A DNA stretch of 48,080 nucleotides from an uncultured Clostridia bacterium. GTDB lineage: Bacteria; Bacillota; Clostridia; Christensenellales; Aristaeellaceae. The first letter of the stretch is position 1. Each line of letters begins with the position of its first letter. Under the pieces are notes generated by a model that saw only the letters and a list, made by a program, of their open reading frames with translations, did not search any database and had not been told where the DNA came from. The position numbers were made by a program, and so were the translations under genes. Shown here piece by piece: positions 1 through 7,864 of the stretch. Location of the stretch: NCBI GenBank assembly GCA_945928315.1, contig CAMENN010000009.1, positions 1-48,080 on the forward strand, read 5' to 3'.

Positions 1-835
1 AGCTGGTGGTCATGTGGCCGCCCTCGCGCGCGACCTCCTTGGCCTCCTGCGCCTCATAATAGGCCGTGGCGTCCGCGCCCAGGGCGACCTCCATCGCCCC
101 GGCAAAGCCCAGCTGCGTCAGCGCGACGATCATCTCGCCCACGCTCACGCCGCCAAACTGCCCCTCGATGGATGGGGCGAAGCAGGCGTAGACCTCCCTA
201 CCCTCGCGGATATCGTCGATTACGTCGCAAATCATCGACACGTCGGAGATGGCGCTGAACGGACAGGCAACCGTGCAGTTGCCGCAGGAGATGCACTTGC
301 TATAGTCGATGGACGCGCGGCGGTTCTTCTTGTCCACGGAGATGGCGTCCACCGGGCAGGAGCGCACGCAGGGACGGCGCGCGTCGGAGATGGCGTTATA
401 GGGGCAGGCCTGTGCGCACATGCCGCACTCGCGGCACTTCTCCGGGTCAATGACCGCACCCTGATGCGTCATGATGATCGCATCAAAGCGGCAGGCCTCC
501 ATGCAGCGCTGGGCCATGCAGTGCTGGCAGTTGCTGGTGACGGTGTAGCGCTGGAGCGGGCAGCCCTCGCAGGCGCTGTTGATGACGGCGACCGGCTCGT
601 CGGTGAAGTAGTAGTGCTGGCCGTCGTAGACGGAGGCGCGGCCGCAGGCCCAGTCCACACGGTTGCGCAGGATCTCGCGCTCGCGGTAGACGCAGCAGCG
701 GTAGGTCGCCTGGCTGCCGTGCGGAATGAGCTCCAGCGGAATGTAGTCCTTGTGCTTGTCGAGCGTGCCCTCGAAGCTATACTTGGCCACGGACACCAGG
801 GCGCTGTGCTTCATGTTGACGCGTTCTCTCTTCAT
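1..835 (-). CDS. Monomeric [FeFe]-hydrogenase, N-terminal part (runs off the window)
   Basis: The first 278 codons of a gene whose 3' end lies outside the window. It starts at ATG 835-833, 7 nt after a GGAAGGAG ribosome site. The protein has several cysteine clusters: an early CEGC/CQHC/CMEAC group, then CREC-x2-C-x3-CP, CVRSCP and CISC-x2-C-x3-CP ferredoxin-type motifs. The last visible residues, GGHMTTS, are where the H-cluster TSCCP motif of [FeFe]-hydrogenases would begin. Family knowledge: these cytoplasmic enzymes of fermentative Clostridia make or use H2 with reduced ferredoxin. The H-cluster cysteines themselves are not visible. The truncation is only the window edge. A link to the ferredoxin-type ETF at 35.6 kb is metabolic inference. 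Confidence 0.85.
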   Translation of the reverse strand, partial: MKRERVNMKHSALVSVAKYSFEGTLDKHKDYIPLELIPHGSQATYRCCVYREREILRNRVDWACGRASVYDGQHYYFTDEPVAVINSACEGCPLQRYTVTSNCQHCMAQRCMEACRFDAIIMTHQGAVIDPEKCRECGMCAQACPYNAISDARRPCVRSCPVDAISVDKKNRRASIDYSKCISCGNCTVACPFSAISDVSMICDVIDDIREGREVYACFAPSIEGQFGGVSVGEMIVALTQLGFAGAMEVALGADATAYYEAQEAKEVAREGGHMTTS

Positions 836-962
836 CAGTTGTCTCCTTCCGTTGAGGGGGCGGCTTACGGTATGTTCAAATCAGACCGGCATGACGCCGG
901 CTGCGTCACCGACAGGGACTGGCAAGCCCAGATGCTCCATGCTCTGGGCGATGGGGGGAACG

Positions 963-1053
963 TTAGGGCTACCGCCCTAAAACCCGTCTGGGGCGCCGCC
1001 CCAGACCCCGCAAGGGGCATTGCCCCTTGACCCTTCCTTGCTTCGCGCTTATA
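963..1053 (-). repeat. 3'-flanking modular hairpin repeat, copy 1
   Basis: Three hairpins in a row: TTAGGGC/GCCCTAA (963-980), GTCTGGGGC/GCCCCAGAC (986-1006) and CAAGGGGC/GCCCCTTG (1011-1029). They are followed by the conserved tail that reads TAAGCGCGAAGCAAGGAAGG on the minus strand (about 1032-1051). It begins about 26 nt after the stop codon of the aldo/keto reductase and has the same orientation. Related copies are listed at 8466, 11358, 13764, 21689, 37812, 44891 and 47973. Confidence 0.75.
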
Positions 1054-1078
1054 GACCGGTATTTGCAGAGAATCAGCC

Positions 1079-2086
1079 TTAAGCGCCAAACTCGGCCTTG
1101 CAGCGCCTCAGCATCTCCCGGATGGGCAGCTGATACGGACAGCGCGTCTCGCACACGCCGCAGCCCACGCAGTCCCCCGCCTTCTTCGCCATGGCGGCGT
1201 AGCGCTGCTTCGCCCAGTCGCCCAGGCCGTAGCGGTTCAGGTAGCCCTCCAGCACGAAGATGCCGCTCATGCTGATGCCCGCCGTGCAGGGCTGGCAGTA
1301 GTTGCAGCGGCGGCAGAACTGCGTGCCCAGCTCCTTGCGGATGGTCTCAATCTGCGCAAGCTCCGCCTGCGTCAGCGGGGCGGTGTTCTCGAAGGCGTCG
1401 ATGTTCTGGCGCACCTCGCGCACATCGCACATGCCCGGGATGACGACGCTCACATCCGGGTTCTGCGCGATGAAGCGCATGGCAAGCGCAGCGTCCTCCA
1501 GCGCGCCGCCGGCCAGCGGCTTCATGCAGATGAAGCCCACGCCCTGCTCGTGCGCGCGCTTCATCAGCGCCTCGCCCTGCGTCTCCACGATGTTGTAGGG
1601 GAACATGACCGTCTCCACCCACGGCAGCGTCAGCGCGCGCTCAAAGACGGCCGCCATGTGCGCCGTCACGCCGATGTGGCCGATCCTGCCCGCGGCCTTC
1701 GCCTCCAGCAGCGCCTCCAGCGCGCCGCCCGGCGCGCACACCTGCTCCAGCTCCTTGAGCGACGGGTTGTGCACCTGATACAGGTCGATGTGATCCGTGC
1801 GCAGGTTGGCAAGGCTCGTCTCGATGTCGCGGGCCATGGCCTCCTTCGTGCGGGCCATCGACTTGGTTGCCAGCACGAACCTGTCGCGCAGGCCGCAAAG
1901 CGCCTCGCCCAGGTACGCCTCGCTGACCGTATAGCCGCGGGCCGTGTCGATATAATTGACGCCGTGGGCGACAAGCTCCTCCATCAGGGCGCGCGTCACC
2001 TGCGCGTCCGTCTTCTGAATCGGGATGCCGCCGAAGCCCATGCGCGAAATGCGCAGCCCGGTTTTGCCCAGCATCGCATATTCCAT
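1079..2086 (-). CDS. Aldo/keto reductase with C-terminal 4Fe-4S domain
   Basis: 335 aa. The N-terminal TIM-barrel part has the aldo/keto reductase tetrad D47, Y52, K75 and H106 (motifs YIDTARGY, ATKS, YQVHN). The C-terminal part has a C-x2-C-x2-C-x2-C group (C258-C267) and a ferredoxin motif C306-x2-C-x2-C-x3-CP. This architecture is common in anaerobes as predicted aldo/keto oxidoreductases; the substrate is unknown. The start is supported by GGGGGAG about 8 nt upstream. The gene has its own consensus promoter and diverges from the TetR gene, so TetR control is possible but no operator was found here. Confidence 0.9.
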   Translation of the reverse strand: MEYAMLGKTGLRISRMGFGGIPIQKTDAQVTRALMEELVAHGVNYIDTARGYTVSEAYLGEALCGLRDRFVLATKSMARTKEAMARDIETSLANLRTDHIDLYQVHNPSLKELEQVCAPGGALEALLEAKAAGRIGHIGVTAHMAAVFERALTLPWVETVMFPYNIVETQGEALMKRAHEQGVGFICMKPLAGGALEDAALAMRFIAQNPDVSVVIPGMCDVREVRQNIDAFENTAPLTQAELAQIETIRKELGTQFCRRCNYCQPCTAGISMSGIFVLEGYLNRYGLGDWAKQRYAAMAKKAGDCVGCGVCETRCPYQLPIREMLRRCKAEFGA

Positions 2087-2130
2087 CGTGATCTCTCCCC
2101 CTGCGTGAAAAATTGGGTTGTCCGCCTCCT

Positions 2131-2159
2131 ATTATAACGGCTGGACGCACGCTTTTCAA
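2131..2159 (-). promoter_or_regulatory. Promoter of the aldo/keto reductase gene
   Basis: On the minus strand: -35 TTGAAA (2154-2159), 17-bp spacer, -10 TATAAT (2131-2136). The predicted leader to the ATG is about 38 nt. Confidence 0.8.
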
Positions 2160-2237
2160 GGCACTGCGGCCCCGAACGCTGACGAAATCCCGGCAGGCGG
2201 GCTGTGCAGTTTTCCGGATGCTTTTGCGCGTGCGCCG

Positions 2238-2246
2238 TGCTATAAT
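2238..2246 (+). promoter_or_regulatory. Extended -10 promoter of the TetR gene
   Basis: TGC-TATAAT, an extended -10 box, lies 31 nt before the TetR start. No good -35 hexamer is visible at the normal spacing, as is usual for extended -10 promoters. Confidence 0.6.
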
Positions 2247-2277
2247 GGACGGGACGACAGCAACGGGAGGCATCATC

Positions 2278-2856
2278 ATGAGCACGGACACACGCAGCAA
2301 CATCCTCGCAGCCGCGCGCCGCCTGTTCAACACGCAGGGCTACGACCGCGTCACCATGCGCCGGATCGCCAGCGAGGCGGGAATCGGCGTGGGCAATGTC
2401 ACCTATTACTTTCCGCGCAAGCAAGACATCGTCGCCTCGCTGATGGACGATTCCTTCGAGCAGACGCGCACCGGCGTCCCCGTCACCGGGCCGGCACAGC
2501 TGACACAGATGTTCTCCCGGATGCTTGACACGCTGGAGCGCAACAGTTTTTTCTTTCTGGACCCCGCCTTTGAAAACGACGAGCACCACACCACGCACCA
2601 CCGGCAGCTGCGCGGCGATCTGTCCGCGGCGATGACCGCGCTGACGGAGCGCGGCGTATTCCTGCCGGCCTTCACGCCGGACATCCGGGAGACGCTGCTC
2701 TCCGTGCTGCTGATGACACACGTCTCCTGGCTGCGCATGCATGTGCGCAGCACCCGGCCGGGGCCGGACAAGCAGGAGCTGCTGCGCATGCACTGGGTCG
2801 TGCTGAGCCCGTACCTCTCGCCCGAGGGGCGGTCCATGCTGGAACGGGGTGAATAG
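2278..2856 (+). CDS. TetR/AcrR-family transcriptional regulator
   Basis: 192 aa, normal for the family. The N-terminal helix-turn-helix (about residues 7-52) reads ILAAARRLFNTQGYDRVTMR followed by IASEAGIGVGNVTYYF and a PRKQDI turn, typical of TetR_N. The rest is the variable helical ligand/dimer domain. The start at 2278 is chosen for GGGAGG 7 nt upstream; the frame is open further upstream to 2113 but that extension crosses the promoter. The gene is divergent from the aldo/keto reductase and convergent with the exported FMN-binding-type protein, whose start site carries a palindrome typical in size for a TetR operator. The inducer is unknown. Confidence 0.9.
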   Translation: MSTDTRSNILAAARRLFNTQGYDRVTMRRIASEAGIGVGNVTYYFPRKQDIVASLMDDSFEQTRTGVPVTGPAQLTQMFSRMLDTLERNSFFFLDPAFENDEHHTTHHRQLRGDLSAAMTALTERGVFLPAFTPDIRETLLSVLLMTHVSWLRMHVRSTRPGPDKQELLRMHWVVLSPYLSPEGRSMLERGE

Positions 2857-2860
2857 ACAA

Positions 2861-2902
2861 ACAAGCGCCCGGACAGATGCCTTCATCCGCCCGGGCGCTT
2901 GT
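2861..2902. terminator. Bidirectional terminator between convergent genes
   Basis: Perfect 12-bp stem ACAAGCGCCCGG / CCGGGCGCTTGT with an 18-nt loop, between the TetR stop (2856) and the stop of the convergent gene (2915). The T tracts are weak on both sides. Confidence 0.65.
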
Positions 2903-2914
2903 CCGTTGATGTGC

Positions 2915-3655
2915 TTACTTCGCGTTCTCAAACGCCTGCATGGCGAGCAGCAGATAGTTCGGCGTGCCGGCCAGCGTCGCGCCGGTGGTCACGTCGGCGA
3001 CAGCCCACGCGCCGTCCTCACCCATCGCCACATCCTCCATCGCGTAGTCCACGCCGTTTTGGACGAGGAACGCGCAGATGCGCTCGATGTTGCCCGGGTA
3101 CTTGATCTCGCTCGGCCAGAACGCTACGCCGTGTTCGATGGACGCCTTGGTGCCGATTTCCGCCGTCGCGACGCTCGCGCCGGAGGCATCCAGCAGCTCG
3201 GCCTGCTCGCAGGCGAAGTACCACGCGCCGCCCTCGTCCGTGCAGATGTAGTCCATCAGCGCCACATCCGTGCCGTTCACGGTACCCGTGTACGCCGCGC
3301 CGTAGGCCTCATCCGTCGCGCCGGTAAACGTCACGCCGTCCAGCAGGAAGCTCGCCGGGTACTTCGTGCCGTTCACGTCGATGACCGCGTCGCCCAGCAG
3401 CGCCGCCGTCTCCTCGCTGAGCACCGCCCAGCCCGCTGCGCCGCCAACCGACGCCGGGATCAGCTTTTCATCGATTTGCGCCGCCGTCACCGCGCCATCC
3501 TCGCAGGTCAGCGTCAGGCGGATCAGGCTGTCCGCGTGCTCGCCCTCCATCGAGTAGATGCCGTAGGCCGTGCCGGTGGTGGTCTGCGCCAGCGCGCAGG
3601 CGCTCAGTGCGCACAGCAGCAGCGCCATGACCAGTACAAGGATTCTTCTGTTCAC
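2915..3655 (-). CDS. Exported protein with FMN-binding-type C-terminus, possible lipoprotein
   Basis: 246 aa. The start is GTG at 3655: AGGAG lies 8 nt upstream, while the in-frame GTG at 3664 abuts that ribosome site. The N-terminus is a signal peptide (MNRR then a hydrophobic stretch) with a possible lipobox LSAC (C20); signal peptidase I cleavage after ALA (23) is the alternative. The C-terminal DVTTGATLAGTPNYLLLA (221-238) matches the flavin-acceptor pattern of FMN_bind proteins, where ApbE links FMN to a threonine (here T227). Function is inferred from this motif only: an extracytoplasmic electron-transfer or flavin-carrier protein. It has a consensus promoter and a palindromic operator of its own. 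Confidence 0.65.
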   Translation of the reverse strand: MNRRILVLVMALLLCALSACALAQTTTGTAYGIYSMEGEHADSLIRLTLTCEDGAVTAAQIDEKLIPASVGGAAGWAVLSEETAALLGDAVIDVNGTKYPASFLLDGVTFTGATDEAYGAAYTGTVNGTDVALMDYICTDEGGAWYFACEQAELLDASGASVATAEIGTKASIEHGVAFWPSEIKYPGNIERICAFLVQNGVDYAMEDVAMGEDGAWAVADVTTGATLAGTPNYLLLAMQAFENAK

Positions 3656-3677
3656 AGGGATCACTCCTTCTCTCGAT

Positions 3678-3693
3678 TAGTACATTTGTACTA
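3678..3693. promoter_or_regulatory. Palindromic operator at a transcription start
   Basis: Perfect inverted repeat TAGTACA-TT-TGTACTA, covering about +1 to +16 of the promoter at 3700-3728. A repressor here would block initiation. The nearby TetR protein is the obvious candidate, but this is unproven. Confidence 0.7.
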
Positions 3694-3699
3694 AACCGG

Positions 3700-3728
3700 A
3701 TTATAGCACAGCCGGCGCGCATTTTCAA
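3700..3728 (-). promoter_or_regulatory. Promoter of the exported FMN-binding-type protein
   Basis: Minus strand -35 TTGAAA (3723-3728), 17-bp spacer, -10 TATAAT (3700-3705). Both hexamers and the spacing are the same as in the aldo/keto reductase promoter on the other side of tetR. Confidence 0.85.
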
Positions 3729-3813
3729 GGGAGGATCGCGCATATTTTCCGCGCCGCCGCGCACACTATGCGCTGAGCATACGCTCAAATCATCAGAAAT
3801 GGAGGAAACCATC

Positions 3814-3972
3814 ATGAACAATCAGACCATTCATTGCTCCGTGGAGTCCTGCCGCCATCACAGCGCGCAGAACAGATGCGAGCTGGAGAGCATCCGCGTG
3901 ACGCCAAACTGCAACTGCCATTCCGGCCGCTGCGACGAGAGCATGTGCGGCTCCTACGAAGGCAGCAAGTAA
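3814..3972 (+). CDS. DUF1540-type cysteine-rich mini-protein
   Basis: 52 aa, preceded by GGAGG 8 nt upstream. It starts MNNQTIHCSVESCRHH and has cysteines at CSVESC, RCELESI, NCNCHSGRC and MCGSY, the spacing of DUF1540 domain proteins of Firmicutes. These are small, probably metal-binding proteins of unknown function. It is followed by a hairpin at 3982-4008 and appears to be monocistronic. Confidence 0.85.
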   Translation: MNNQTIHCSVESCRHHSAQNRCELESIRVTPNCNCHSGRCDESMCGSYEGSK

Positions 3973-3981
3973 ACACAAAGC

Positions 3982-4008
3982 GCGGCGGCCAGGGCATCTG
4001 ACCGCCGC
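3982..4008 (+). terminator. Terminator of the DUF1540 gene
   Basis: GCGGCGG / CCGCCGC stem starting 9 nt after the stop codon, followed by ACCTCGTTTT. Confidence 0.65.
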
Positions 4009-4137
4009 ACCTCGTTTTGGAAAATCCATCACTTCTTCCACTCTTTTGCCCCCAAAAAAGCAGCTCCCGACAGGTTTTCCCCATCAGGAGCCGCCGTTTC
4101 AATCCACCAAGCACACCGTTCCCCATCCGCCACGCCG

Positions 4138-4495
4138 AGGATTCGAGAGCCCTCCGCCCGAAGAATCCGGGTTTGGGATGCAAAAGAGCGCCCGAATACC
4201 AAGTAGTATTCGAGCGCCCGTTGCGCGATGAATACGGGTTAGGTAGCCGCGAAGCGAACCGGGTGCGGGCACGGCCCGTAGCCCCACCCGCAAAGCTCAG
4301 GATTCGAGGGCCCTCCGCCCGAAGAATCCGGGTTTGGGATGCAAAAGGGCGCCCGAATACCAAGTAGTATTCGAGCGCCCGTTGCGCGATGAATACGGGT
4401 TAGGTAGCCGCGAAGCGAACCGGGTGCGGGCACGGCCCGTAGCCCCACCCGCAAAGCTCAGGATTCGAGGGCCCTCCGCCCGAAGAATCCGGGTC
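4138..4495. repeat. 161-bp tandem repeat, two full units and a partial third
   Basis: Units start at 4138, 4299 and 4460 (period exactly 161 bp); the third stops matching after about 36 bp. Only scattered differences separate the first two units. Each unit carries a hairpin GCGCCCGAATAC / GTATTCGAGCGC with one G-T pair, a second GC-rich hairpin (CGGGTG...CACCCG) and a CCGCGAAGCGAA segment like that in the 3'-flanking repeats. There is no convincing reading frame. The rest of the 3973-4604 gap holds a short unrelated stretch (4020-4137) and further hairpins, AGGCATCC/GGATGCCT (about 4527-4560) and a CGGGTG-type hairpin near 4580, which probably end the permease transcript coming from the right. 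Confidence 0.9.
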
Positions 4496-4604
4496 TGAGG
4501 CAGGAAGCATCTCAAACCGGCAACGCAGGCATCCGAGGCCCCTCCGGCCGATGGATGCCTTTAGCAGGCGCGAAGCGAGCCGGGTGTGGGCACAGCCCAC
4601 CCGC

Positions 4605-5480
4605 TTAGCCTTTGACCGCGCCAGCGATGACGCCTTCAATGATGTATTTCTGGCAGAACAGATACATGATGATGATCGGCAGAACCGTAATCATGATGCA
4701 CGCCATCATCGGTCCCATCTCCACCTTGCCGTAGCTGCCGCGGAAATACTGAATCGCCATCGGGATCGTCCGATATTTCTTGATGTCCAAAACCAGTGTC
4801 GGCAGCAGATAGTCGTTCCAGACCCACATCGTCTCCAGAATCGCCGTCGAGATCATCGTCGGCTTCAGGATCGGGAACACAATCCTGAAGAAGATCTGCA
4901 GCGCGTTGCAGCCGTCGATCATCGCAGCCTCTTCCACCGCGATCGGCACCGACTTCATGAAGCCCGTGAACATGAACACCGCCAGGCCCGCGCCGAAGCC
5001 CAGATAGATGATCGCAATGTTGAACGGCGTGTTCAGCCGCAGCGAGTCCGCTGTCTTCGACAGCGTGAACATCACCATCTGGAACGGCACCACCATCGAG
5101 AACACGCAGAGCAGATACATCGCCTGCGAGAAGATGCCCGGGACACGCGTGATGTACCAGCCGCACATCGAGCAGCACAGCAGAATCAGCACCACCGACG
5201 TGACCGTGATGATCAGCGAATAGCAGAACGAGCTCAGGAAGTTCAGCTTCGTGATGCCGTAAATGTAGTTGCCCAGACCCACAAACGACGCCGCCGTCGG
5301 CAGCTCAAAGACGGACGTCGTGGAGATCGCCGTCTCCGCCTTCAGCGAGTTGATCAGGATCAGGAACACCGGATAGATCCACACGATGCACAGCGCCGCG
5401 AGCAGCACCGTCATCACCGCATCCACCGCGCGGCGCGCACCGGAAACCGCACCGTCGTGATAAACCTTGGCCTTCGTCAT
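4605..5480 (-). CDS. Carbohydrate ABC transporter permease, MalG type
   Basis: 291 aa. It is an inner-membrane subunit with about six hydrophobic segments (the first around residues 21-43) and the cytoplasmic loop motif EEAAMIDG (183-190) that contacts the ATPase. The C-terminus, IIEGVIAGAVKG, is the usual end of this family. The start is ATG 5480, which overlaps the TAA of the upstream permease by one base, with GGAGGTG before it. It is the last gene of a binding protein-MalF-MalG operon. No ATPase gene is present; these importers commonly share an MsiK/UgpC-type ATPase encoded elsewhere. Confidence 0.93.
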   Translation of the reverse strand: MTKAKVYHDGAVSGARRAVDAVMTVLLAALCIVWIYPVFLILINSLKAETAISTTSVFELPTAASFVGLGNYIYGITKLNFLSSFCYSLIITVTSVVLILLCCSMCGWYITRVPGIFSQAMYLLCVFSMVVPFQMVMFTLSKTADSLRLNTPFNIAIIYLGFGAGLAVFMFTGFMKSVPIAVEEAAMIDGCNALQIFFRIVFPILKPTMISTAILETMWVWNDYLLPTLVLDIKKYRTIPMAIQYFRGSYGKVEMGPMMACIMITVLPIIIMYLFCQKYIIEGVIAGAVKG

Positions 5481-6331
5481 TACTGCTGCACCTCCTTGCG
5501 ACGGGTGAAGTAGAGCTGAACCAGCGCAATCGCCACAACCAGCAGGAAGAAGATCACGGCCTTCGCCTGGCCGATGCCCTTCCACTGCGCGCCCGAACGC
5601 GAGAAGATCGTGTCGTAGATGTTCAGCGCCAGCATCTGGCTCGCCTTGGCCGGTTCGCCGCCGGTCAAAGAGAGGTTCTGGTCGAAGAGCTTGAAGGAGT
5701 TGGTCAGCGTCAGGAACGTGCAGATCGTCACCGACGGCATGACCATCGGCAGCTTCACCTTGAAGAGCGTCTGCATGCTCGTGGCGCCGTCGATGGACGC
5801 CGCCTCGATCAGGTCGCCCGGCACGTTCTGCAGGCCCGCGATGTAGATGATCATCATGTAGCCGATCTGCTGCCAGCACATCAGGATGATCAGGCCCCAG
5901 AAGCCGTACTTCGCATCCAGCGCCAGCAGCGGCAGGCCCAGGTTGGTCAGGATGCCGTTGAGCAGGATCTGCCAGATGTAGCCCAGCACGATGCCGCCGA
6001 TCAGGTTCGGCAGGAAGAACACCGTGCGGAAGACGTTGGTGCCCTTGAGCCCGCGGGTGAGCATCAGCGCGAGGGCGAAGGCCAGGACGTTGATGAGGAT
6101 CGTGGAGACGATCGTGAACTTCGCCGTGAACCAGAACGCGCTCACAAACGTCGGATCGGAGAATACCGAGAAGTAGTTGTCAAGGCCCACAAACGTCGTC
6201 TTGCTGACGGTGACGAACTTGTGGAACGACAGGTAGATGCCCCACAGGAACGGCCAGATGAAGCCGATGACAAAGGCCGCAAACGTGGGCAGCAGGAAGA
6301 CAGGCCAGTATTTTTTGATTGCTTTTTCCAT
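5480..6331 (-). CDS. Carbohydrate ABC transporter permease, MalF type
   Basis: 283 aa from ATG 6331; GGGGAGG is 7 nt upstream. An ATG two codons earlier lies too close to the ribosome site. It has a first membrane segment at about residues 9-32 and the permease loop motif EAASIDG (176-182) in the binding-protein-dependent transport domain. It pairs with the MalG-type permease by translational coupling (1-nt overlap). It is separated from the binding protein gene by two hairpins (6358-6452), which fits lower permease than binding-protein expression. Confidence 0.93.
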   Translation of the reverse strand: MEKAIKKYWPVFLLPTFAAFVIGFIWPFLWGIYLSFHKFVTVSKTTFVGLDNYFSVFSDPTFVSAFWFTAKFTIVSTILINVLAFALALMLTRGLKGTNVFRTVFFLPNLIGGIVLGYIWQILLNGILTNLGLPLLALDAKYGFWGLIILMCWQQIGYMMIIYIAGLQNVPGDLIEAASIDGATSMQTLFKVKLPMVMPSVTICTFLTLTNSFKLFDQNLSLTGGEPAKASQMLALNIYDTIFSRSGAQWKGIGQAKAVIFFLLVVAIALVQLYFTRRKEVQQ

Positions 6332-6357
6332 ACTCATTCCTCCCCAGCCGCATATCG

Positions 6358-6408
6358 GGCAGCCTGCAAAAGCGTCGTAAAAGACGCCGTCCGCTTTTGC
6401 AGACTGCC
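6358..6408. repeat. Large intergenic hairpin between binding protein and permease genes
   Basis: 17-nt arms GGCAG-c-CTGCAAAAGCG / CGCTTTTGCAG-a-CTGCC with one mismatch and a 17-nt loop. It probably protects the 3' end of the binding protein mRNA. Confidence 0.6.
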
Positions 6409-6424
6409 AGAATCATCAAAAGAA

Positions 6425-6452
6425 GGGAGGACGGGCGAACGCCCGCCCTCCC
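6425..6452 (-). terminator. Partial terminator after the binding protein gene
   Basis: GGGAGG-CGGGCG / CGCCCG-CCTCCC stem with a 2-nt loop. On the minus strand it is followed by CTTCTTTT. It lies 10 nt after the binding-protein stop and upstream of the permeases, so it is probably an attenuating terminator. Confidence 0.7.
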
Positions 6453-6462
6453 AACGGAAGCC

Positions 6463-7728
6463 TTAGTGAGCCAGCTTGTACTCGGTCGCCCAGCCATCGA
6501 CGAAGGCGGAGACAACGCCGTCCCAGTCGCCGGTGCCCGCGGCATACGCGGTCAGCGCAGAGCCAACGCCGTTCTTCCACTCCTCGGACGGCATGGTGGT
6601 GAAGTTCCAGGACACCGGGGTCTTGCCCGCGGCGGTCATGGCCGTATCCACAGCAACCAGCGCGTTGGAGGAAGCGTACTCACCGGTGAAGGTGTCAAAC
6701 GGCACGACGAAGCCCATGTCCTGAGACATGCTCTTGCGGCCCTCGTCGGAGGTGATGACCCACTCGAGGAACGCGAGGGTCGCGTCGATGTCCTCCTGAT
6801 CGGCCAGGCCGTTCACGCACCAGAAGTTCTCGGTGCCGGTGCACAGGCCCTGGTTCTCCTCGCCCTCAGCGCCGATGTAGATCGGCAGCATGGTCAGGTT
6901 CTCAGCGCCCATGGAAGAGAGGTTGCCCCACTCCCAGGTGCCGTTCTGGAAGAACACGGCCTTGCCAGCCAGGAACTCGTTGCGGGCGTCATCGCCGGTC
7001 TTGGCAGCCAGCAGCGCCGGATCGCAGGTGGAATCGGTGATGTACAGATCCCAGATCGCCTTGTAGTTGTCCAGGTAGGTGCCCTTGATGGCCTCGGTGG
7101 AGCTGATGCCGTCCGCCTTGTACTCATAGTAGATGGGCATGTTGGCCAGATGGGTCTTGAAGCGCCAGTCGGAGGAGCCGTCCATGCCGGCGGACGTGAA
7201 CGCGCCGTCCACGCCGAGCTCGTCCTTGCGGGCCTGGATGTCGTCGGCGACTTCCTTCAGCTTGGCGAAGCTGTTGATGTCCTCAGCCTTGTAGCCGGCC
7301 TTCTCCAGCAGCGCCTTGTTGGTGATGATGCCGTAGGTCTCGATGACGTAGGCCAGACCCAGCACGCTGTCGCCGTCCTTGAGGGCGAAAGCATCGGAGG
7401 TCAGGTGCTTGTAGATCTCGGAATCCTTGAGATCATAGCAGTAGTCCTTCCAGTTGGCCAGGCCGACCGGGCCGTTGACCTGGAAGAGGGTCGGGCAGTC
7501 GCTCTTCTCCATCTCGGACATGAGCGTGGTCTCGTAGTTGCCGGAGGCCGCGGTCACGACATTGACGGTGACACCGGTCTTCTCGGTGTAGAGCTTGGCC
7601 AGCTCCTGCCACTGCGTGTCCTGCTCGGGCTTGAAGTTGAGGTAGTAGACGGAGCCCTCGGCGGACGCCGTCATGGCCAGCGCGAGGCACAGGGCCAGGG
7701 CCAGAACCAGAGCAACGATTTTCTTCAT
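6463..7728 (-). CDS. Extracellular solute-binding protein, family 1 (sugar ABC transporter)
   Basis: 421 aa. Start ATG 7728 after GGAGATCTACCC. The signal peptide MKKIVALVLALALC...TASA is followed by the mature start EGSVYYLNFKPEQDTQW. The family 1 fold is indicated by early GVTVNVVTAASGNYETTLMS and LFQVNGPVGLANW and by the FLAGKAVFFQNGTWEWGN segment. It is the ligand-capture subunit for the two permeases downstream; by resemblance to raffinose/multiple-sugar binders the ligand is probably an oligosaccharide. No lipobox cysteine is present (see findings). Expression is driven from the promoter at 7865-7893 and probably repressed through tandem LacI-type operators. Confidence 0.93.
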   Translation of the reverse strand: MKKIVALVLALALCLALAMTASAEGSVYYLNFKPEQDTQWQELAKLYTEKTGVTVNVVTAASGNYETTLMSEMEKSDCPTLFQVNGPVGLANWKDYCYDLKDSEIYKHLTSDAFALKDGDSVLGLAYVIETYGIITNKALLEKAGYKAEDINSFAKLKEVADDIQARKDELGVDGAFTSAGMDGSSDWRFKTHLANMPIYYEYKADGISSTEAIKGTYLDNYKAIWDLYITDSTCDPALLAAKTGDDARNEFLAGKAVFFQNGTWEWGNLSSMGAENLTMLPIYIGAEGEENQGLCTGTENFWCVNGLADQEDIDATLAFLEWVITSDEGRKSMSQDMGFVVPFDTFTGEYASSNALVAVDTAMTAAGKTPVSWNFTTMPSEEWKNGVGSALTAYAAGTGDWDGVVSAFVDGWATEYKLAH

Positions 7729-7825
7729 GGGTAGATCTCCTTCCAAAAGATGATTATTCTGTACGGGGGATGCGTTCGTCACCCCGCGGGCAGCGGATGG
7801 AAGATGCGGCGGTTCCACCGTGATC

Positions 7826-7849
7826 GGAAACGGTTCCGGAAACGGTTTC
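7826..7849. promoter_or_regulatory. Tandem LacI-type operators
   Basis: Two adjacent 12-mers, GGAAACGGTTCC (7826-7837) and GGAAACGGTTTC (7838-7849), each near-palindromic around a central CG as in LacI/GalR-family sites. They lie just downstream of the start site of the binding-protein promoter. No LacI-family gene is in the window. Confidence 0.75.
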
Positions 7850-7864
7850 ACTCACCACACGAAT

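Noticed and set aside
1-835. Truncated hydrogenase pseudogene.
   Set aside because: The frame is open to the window edge and stops just where the catalytic domain should begin, so it is cut by the window only.
865-962. Possible remnant of a gene tail on the minus strand (MEHLGLPVPVGDAAGVMPV) between the hydrogenase gene and repeat copy 1.
   Set aside because: Only about 20 codons, no family match, and the frame runs into the hairpin repeat. Could be chance.
4138-4495. CRISPR array.
   Set aside because: Units of 161 bp are contiguous with no unique spacers, and no cas genes are present.
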